NCBI GenBank assembly: GCA_910586285.1
Contig: CAJUGR010000005.1
Span: 23,682-34,497 of the forward strand
Source: an uncultured Erysipelotrichaceae bacterium
GTDB taxonomy: Bacteria; Bacillota_I; Bacilli_A; Erysipelotrichales; Erysipelotrichaceae
Length of the DNA stretch: 10,816 nt
Direction of reading: 5' to 3'
Shown here: piece by piece, positions 7,058 through 10,816 of the stretch
How the letters are laid out: every line of letters begins with the position of its first letter
Numbering within the stretch: position 1 is the stretch's first letter
Notes under the pieces: generated by a model
The model's input: only the letters and a program-made list of their open reading frames with translations
The model's database searches: none
Told to the model about the DNA's origin: nothing
Program-made: the position numbers and the translations under genes

Positions 7058-7999
7058 CTTGTTATGCTTACCTGCATATAAAAAATCCACCAGCATCCCA
7101 CGATAGGAAACCACTCTGTGATAGAAGCGTATCCGTGCGATACAGTAGAACCATGCACGCAGCTTGTGTTCATGTAATAAGGCATAGCGCTGCCCATAGA
7201 AGTGTTCGCATTCTTGAAGCTGTTTTATTTGAGTTTCATCCATGAGCGCATCATAACGACGGCACGCGTGAATATACGCCAACATCGCTTGTGCATTTTT
7301 CTCCCGCTGCGACGCATAGATATGGTTTTTATGATTCATCCGATCATCTCCGGTTGTATTTGCGTCATGAATGCGATAACGCATCAATGGTTGATTGACA
7401 TAGTACAAAGTGTGGCGGGCAGCCGCAATCATATTGATTTCCCAATCATGCGCACTTTGGAAGCTACTTGTCTGTAAATAGCTGTTCCGAATGGTTTTAC
7501 GAAACGCCATGGTACATCCCATAGATATATTATGTAAAAGAATTTCAGAGAATGAAATCTCTGTATATTCATCGACAATCATCATTTTTTGCGGTGGTGC
7601 TTTTAACAGCGATCCCTGCTCATCAACATAATCAACAGCACTGTTTAAACAATCGGCTTTCGGATGTGTCTCCAACCACATACTCATAATCTCAATTTTA
7701 TCAGGATTCCAGATATCATCCTGATCACATAAAAAAATAATCTCCCCTTCAGCCATACGCAAAGCATCTGCAAAATTTTGAATGTAACCGGCTCGCTGTT
7801 TTTGAATGAAGATTCTCACGATGGAAGGATAGCGACGCTGATAATCGCGCAAAATCGACACTGTTTCATCTTCGGAAGCATCATCATATACGATTAGTTC
7901 ATCCATCATTCGTGTCTGCACAAACAATGAATCCAATTGTTCCCGTAAGAAACGTACACCGTTATAGGTTGCCATTACCACACTAATGCGCTGGCTCAT
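7040..7999 (-). CDS. Family 2 glycosyltransferase, probable rhamnosyltransferase
   Basis: A cytoplasmic GT-A fold enzyme of 319 residues, expected to add a sugar from a nucleotide donor to a growing lipid-linked polysaccharide. The ATG at 7999 is chosen because an AGAGGGG ribosome site precedes it and the protein then begins at the first strand (MSQRISVVMATYNG); the reading frame extends upstream to 8104 but that would overlap the preceding gene by 85 bases. Motifs: ATYNG (10-14), VYDDASED (37-44), the DxD metal site in CDQDDIW (91-97), the likely acceptor-activating AHDWE (183-187) and YRIHDANT (208-215). The DQDDIW form is common in rhamnosyl- and related transferases, and dTDP-rhamnose genes lie in the same block, so rhamnose is the likely donor, by inference. 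No membrane segment is evident. It lies 20 bases after the preceding glycosyltransferase, as one operon. Confidence 0.9.
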   Translation of the reverse strand: MSQRISVVMATYNGVRFLREQLDSLFVQTRMMDELIVYDDASEDETVSILRDYQRRYPSIVRIFIQKQRAGYIQNFADALRMAEGEIIFLCDQDDIWNPDKIEIMSMWLETHPKADCLNSAVDYVDEQGSLLKAPPQKMMIVDEYTEISFSEILLHNISMGCTMAFRKTIRNSYLQTSSFQSAHDWEINMIAAARHTLYYVNQPLMRYRIHDANTTGDDRMNHKNHIYASQREKNAQAMLAYIHACRRYDALMDETQIKQLQECEHFYGQRYALLHEHKLRAWFYCIARIRFYHRVVSYRGMLVDFLYAGKHNKLEKES

Positions 8000-8019
8000 T
8001 CCTATCCCCTCTTTCTCGC

Positions 8020-8934
8020 TTAGATACGATATCCGCCTAGCAGATATAAAATATAAAATAACATGGTTTCCGTCTTTTTCTGTCGATATACTTTCGCATG
8101 GCATAAATAGTTCAGCCGTGTAAAAAAGTTTCTTTGTGATTTTAACAAATTGGTGAGTTCATACAGCTGATCAGATGTCAAGGACCTCGCAAAATGATCA
8201 TAGAACTCCTGATCCTGCCGCGTAATTTCTTTTGCCTTTGCCTTCATCACCCGCCGCAGACGTTCGGTTAACCAGCCGAATGCCCCATGTCCATATCCGA
8301 TTTCATTGGTGGTATGTTGGCGATAGTAGGTATGAGGTTCATTGTCAAAAGAAACTTGGCCAAAGGAAATGGCAAGCAGCGCCAGCCAAAAATCATGAAC
8401 CACAACATGACTCACATCGACCGGATGTCGATTCACAAAATCAGCCATAGCCTGATTGAAAACTTGCGCATGACCTGGCATAATATTTTGAATTAATACA
8501 TTATAAAAAGACAATTCTCTCAGACACTTTTGTGTAGTGCCTAATGCTTTTCCATCATTGTCCACCAACAAGGAACAGGACGCATAAAGTGCCGGTTTTG
8601 ACGCATCCATCTGATCCAAAGCCTTTATGGCATATGCCAATTTATCTTCCATCCAGATATCATCCTGATCCCCAAAGGCATAGTATTCATAGCCTTGCGC
8701 ATGATGAAGTAGTTCAAAAAAGCTTCTGACCACACCGACATTTTTTCCGTGAATTACCGTGATTTGCGGATATTGTTTCTCATATGCTTCCAGTATCGAT
8801 ATAGTTTGATCACTTGACCCATCATCACGAATCAAAATATCCGCTGTTTCGCTTTGAAAAAGAATGCTATCTATTTGTTCACGAAGATAAGCCTCTCCGT
8901 TATATGTTGACATCAGAACGAGTATTCGATTCAT
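8020..8934 (-). CDS. Family 2 glycosyltransferase, probable rhamnosyltransferase
   Basis: A 304-residue GT-A fold enzyme, first gene of the glycosyltransferase pair. The ATG at 8934 is preceded by GCGAGG and gives MNRILVLMSTYNG, the normal family start; an in-frame extension to 8988 would run through the promoter and is rejected. Motifs: MSTYNGE (8-14), IRDDGSSD (35-42), the DxD site in GDQDDIW (88-94), VVHDFWLALL with the presumed base Asp181, and the YYRQH segment (203-207). The C-terminal third is rich in Arg, Lys and aromatic residues, suggesting association with the inner membrane face, with no clear spanning segment. It resembles the neighbouring enzyme in architecture but is well diverged, so the two probably make different linkages. 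Rhamnose as donor is inferred from the neighbouring rfb genes and from the similarity of the motifs to RgpB-like enzymes. Confidence 0.9.
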   Translation of the reverse strand: MNRILVLMSTYNGEAYLREQIDSILFQSETADILIRDDGSSDQTISILEAYEKQYPQITVIHGKNVGVVRSFFELLHHAQGYEYYAFGDQDDIWMEDKLAYAIKALDQMDASKPALYASCSLLVDNDGKALGTTQKCLRELSFYNVLIQNIMPGHAQVFNQAMADFVNRHPVDVSHVVVHDFWLALLAISFGQVSFDNEPHTYYRQHTTNEIGYGHGAFGWLTERLRRVMKAKAKEITRQDQEFYDHFARSLTSDQLYELTNLLKSQRNFFTRLNYLCHAKVYRQKKTETMLFYILYLLGGYRI

Positions 8935-8959
8935 GGTACCTCGCTTTCTTATATTATAT

Positions 8960-8988
8960 AGTGTACCATATTTTAACTTGCTTCTCAA
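8960..8988 (-). promoter_or_regulatory. Promoter of the glycosyltransferase pair
   Basis: On the minus strand TTGAGA (8983-8988) and TACACT (8960-8965) are spaced by 17 bp, with TGG immediately before the -10 box giving an extended -10. A further TATAAT (8953-8958) overlaps downstream but has no matching -35. The start point would be near 8953, about 20 bases before the ATG. Confidence 0.6.
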
Positions 8989-9294
8989 TTCACCATGAAT
9001 TCCTATGCATTACAATGAATCAGATTGAAACACGATCAACAAAATATAGCTTGAGCATATGGAAGCACATGATACATCGATGCGATGAGAAAAAATAATG
9101 ATATTTTAATCATATCTATACTTTGAATAAATAAAACTTATCATACTTATTAAGATAACAAACGCACATTACGATTTCTGAATATTATTGAAAATATGAA
9201 TTGATATCAATAGAGTGACTTCTTTCTTAATGATGATTACTTTGCATTTAATAAAATATATCCCTTCAAATTACTATGTACATTTTTCTGCTGT
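8989..9294. other. A+T-rich intergenic stretch, no gene seen
   Basis: Together with 8935-8988 this makes about 360 bases without a supported gene, between the RloB-like gene and the promoter of the glycosyltransferase pair. It is visibly richer in A and T than the polysaccharide genes. I see no intrinsic terminator with a T-run for the RloB-like gene, no tRNA and no inverted repeats typical of an insertion sequence. Short palindromes such as TTGATATCAA (9201-9210) are within chance expectation. It may be the junction between an acquired module and the polysaccharide locus. Confidence 0.5.
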
Positions 9295-9939
9295 TCAATC
9301 TAAACTATCGTTAATCTCATCTATCCACCTACTGTCATCACTTTCAAACAGCTTTATAAACTTTTTGAAATTACTGCTTCCAGTCACGGAATCATCCGAT
9401 TCCAAATCGCTCACTCTCTGACTCATATCCTTATAGTTATCCACTGTAACAAGTTGCATAACCTCTTTAATTTGATCTGCTCTTCCCTTATAATTATCTA
9501 CTCCTGTATATTTCTTAATCAAGGGAGCATTTACCAATTTTGCCGGCGATTTCAAGTTTTCATCGGTCCAATGCTTAATTATTATCTGCATGGTACACGG
9601 ATTGCCAAACATTATCACTTTATCGGCGGCGTTAGGAACACCATGAAACTCGTTAATCTTTCGCTTAATGTCTTCGTACTGTTCATAAGGTTTCTTTTCT
9701 GTATCACAAAATACAAGTACAACTTCATCTGAACCATTTTGGTAACGATCCTGATATCTTGCCGGAATATTACCGTTACCACAGGCGTTTACCAATAGAA
9801 TTTCATACTGCTTATTCCATGTTTTCAAGTCCTTTAAACGATTAAGATACTCATACTCCTCATTGCCCTCACAGATAATGCAGATTTTATGTTTATTGGA
9901 TAATCTAGGAAGCTTATTTATCATTAGTATCTCCCCCAT
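9295..9939 (-). CDS. RloB-like / AbiLii-like Toprim-fold protein, probable defence effector
   Basis: A 214-residue protein that I read as RloB-like. Visible features are a first strand ending in an acidic residue (KICIICEGNEEYEYLNRL, Glu24), a GNGNIPARYQ segment (54-63), a strand DEVVLVFCDTEKKPYEQYE with Asp79 and Glu81, and FGNPCTMQIIIKHW (111-124), which resembles the NPCFExWLLxHF signature of RloB proteins. The Glu-then-Asp layout fits a Toprim-like metal site used by nucleases. A serine- and acid-rich C-terminal region follows. Two starts are possible: ATG 9939 (AAAGGGAG, 6-base spacing) and ATG 9924 (GGGGGAG, 6-base spacing). Either overlaps the upstream ATPase gene (by 26 or 11 bases), indicating coupling. 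In known RloA/RloB, AbiLi/AbiLii and PARIS systems the ATPase holds or triggers such an effector on phage infection; that role here is inference. Confidence 0.7.
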   Translation of the reverse strand: MGEILMINKLPRLSNKHKICIICEGNEEYEYLNRLKDLKTWNKQYEILLVNACGNGNIPARYQDRYQNGSDEVVLVFCDTEKKPYEQYEDIKRKINEFHGVPNAADKVIMFGNPCTMQIIIKHWTDENLKSPAKLVNAPLIKKYTGVDNYKGRADQIKEVMQLVTVDNYKDMSQRVSDLESDDSVTGSSNFKKFIKLFESDDSRWIDEINDSLD

Positions 9940-10816
9940 AAAAATCTCCCTTTATATGAAGTAAAGAATTTATCAGTTCAGGATCAGGCAAGGCGCCCAA
10001 TGTTCCTTTCCTATACTTTTCCATAACATCTGTTGTGTCTCTTACCCCCTGTTGGGCAGTAAAATCTGCGAGTGAGTAGACATACACACCATCTTCATCC
10101 TTATGAACAAACCATATTTGTTCTTTGCGAAGCATTCTCTTACAGTCCATAAGATTAATGTCATGTACCGTAAATATCATCTGCGCATTTGTATTTAATT
10201 CATTATTAAACATTGCCACAATAGCTCTAGTAAGCTTAAAATGAATACTGCTGTCCAACTCATCAACAATAAGAACTCTGCCTTGTTCCAGCGCCTCTAT
10301 CACATAACTAGCAATAGCCGCAATTTTCTTTGTCCCTGTTGAATCAAATAACATACTCGGAACACAAACTCCCTTGTAAGTGGATACCAGTCTAATCCGA
10401 TCCATTAAATTCTCCGGCAGATCAAGAACTTTCTCTTCCAGAATATCTTCGTCTTCACTCATCTTTAATTGCATTTTGTCCATATCGACAAACTCAAAAT
10501 TATCCATGTATAAATCTGCATTCTTAATAAAGTCTACAACTTTTTTCTGTATCTGATTTTTATTTTTCATAATCTCAATCGTATGTTGCATAGGAATATT
10601 ACTCATATTGATAATATCGATTTTCTTCGCGAATCCAATCAGAATTTTTTTCATTTCATTGATCTTTTCAAATTTATTACTATCAATGACATAGAATAGC
10701 AGATTATCCTTCGACACAACCGGAATCATGTTATGCACATTTTCTTCTATGCATTCATATCTTTCACTGATGGTATCTTTTTTCAACCAGCATACTTCTT
10801 TTTCATTGTTATACTG
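9914..10816 (-). CDS. AAA15-type ATPase (RloA/AbiLi-like), 5' end outside window
   Basis: The frame is open to the right edge, so only the C-terminal 300 residues are visible; the TTG at 10786 is internal, not a start. The N-terminal half with the Walker A loop lies outside. Visible parts (numbered from the window edge): a helical insert rich in Lys, Asp and Met (about 40-130), a signature-like SMLFDSTGTKKI (154-165), Walker B GRVLIVDELDSSIH (179-192), the switch histidine in MIFTVHDINLMD (213-224) and a C-terminal segment RKEQIWFVHKDEDGVYVYSLADF (starting about 230), ending with EKYRKGTLGALPDP (266-279). The DQIWF-like, SLxDF and GxxGAxP features are those of AAA15 ATPases of the RloA/AbiLi type. 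It overlaps the RloB-like gene downstream, forming a two-gene module that probably acts in abortive phage defence. The absent Walker A cannot be judged here. Confidence 0.8.
   Translation of the reverse strand, partial: QYNNEKEVCWLKKDTISERYECIEENVHNMIPVVSKDNLLFYVIDSNKFEKINEMKKILIGFAKKIDIINMSNIPMQHTIEIMKNKNQIQKKVVDFIKNADLYMDNFEFVDMDKMQLKMSEDEDILEEKVLDLPENLMDRIRLVSTYKGVCVPSMLFDSTGTKKIAAIASYVIEALEQGRVLIVDELDSSIHFKLTRAIVAMFNNELNTNAQMIFTVHDINLMDCKRMLRKEQIWFVHKDEDGVYVYSLADFTAQQGVRDTTDVMEKYRKGTLGALPDPELINSLLHIKGDFYGGDTNDK

Noticed and set aside
6642..7106. Plus-strand frame rich in Phe, Ser and Val resembling a membrane protein
   Set aside because: It is the antisense of the charged Glu/Lys-rich tail of the LCP gene, which naturally gives a hydrophobic Phe/Ser-rich translation.
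8814..9098. 94-residue plus-strand reading frame over the start of a glycosyltransferase gene
   Set aside because: Its first part is antisense to coding sequence and its second part crosses the promoter and A+T-rich gap; no ribosome site or recognisable protein features.
9201..9210. TTGATATCAA palindrome in the intergenic stretch
   Set aside because: Ten bases of A+T-rich palindrome are expected by chance; no paired element or T-run follows.
10784..10786. TTG as the start of the ATPase gene
   Set aside because: The frame stays open upstream to the window edge, and a 290-residue protein would lack the Walker A half that this ATPase family needs.

Overview
The window reads as chromosomal DNA from a Gram-positive bacterium (Bacillota). 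The evidence is two LytR-CpsA-Psr (LCP) wall-polymer ligases with three membrane segments, strong AAGGAG-type ribosome sites, and a MerR regulator fused to a methyltransferase. Gene order and protein style would fit the Erysipelotrichia and relatives, but that placement is only a guess. Every gene I can support lies on the minus strand, so transcription runs from high to low coordinates, and the window cuts a gene at each end.

Right end (about 9295-10816): an A+T-rich two-gene module. The first gene, cut by the window edge, is the C-terminal part of an AAA15-type ATPase (Walker B, signature-like and switch-histidine motifs). The second overlaps it and encodes a small RloB-like protein with a Toprim-like fold. 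This pairing is known from the RloA/RloB and AbiLi/AbiLii anti-phage systems and is analogous to PARIS AriA/AriB. About 360 bases without a gene separate it from the rest.

Middle (about 3634-8988): a surface-polysaccharide block. Two family 2 glycosyltransferases, probably rhamnosyltransferases, share one promoter. Two tandem paralogous LCP proteins follow, each with a candidate promoter of its own and with a clear intrinsic terminator between them. Each LCP protein has three membrane segments, an extracytoplasmic accessory domain and an LCP catalytic domain, as in CpsA.

Left end (1-3634): the downstream LCP gene overlaps by one base a gene for a MerR DNA-binding domain fused to a class I SAM-dependent methyltransferase. 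Its stop codon overlaps the -35 box of a promoter with a 19-bp spacer that contains a perfect 21-bp palindrome, the hallmark of a MerR-controlled promoter. That promoter drives rfbA, rfbC and rfbB, three enzymes of dTDP-L-rhamnose synthesis, tightly packed with overlapping or abutting ends. The last step (rfbD) is not in the window.

Taken together: rfbACB makes the activated rhamnose, the glycosyltransferases build a rhamnose-containing polymer, the LCP proteins attach it to the wall, and the MerR-methyltransferase probably sets the supply of dTDP-rhamnose. The most interesting points are the MerR-methyltransferase and its overspaced promoter on a sugar-nucleotide operon, the substrate-binding-like accessory domain of the LCP pair, and the RloAB/AbiL-like module at the edge of the locus.
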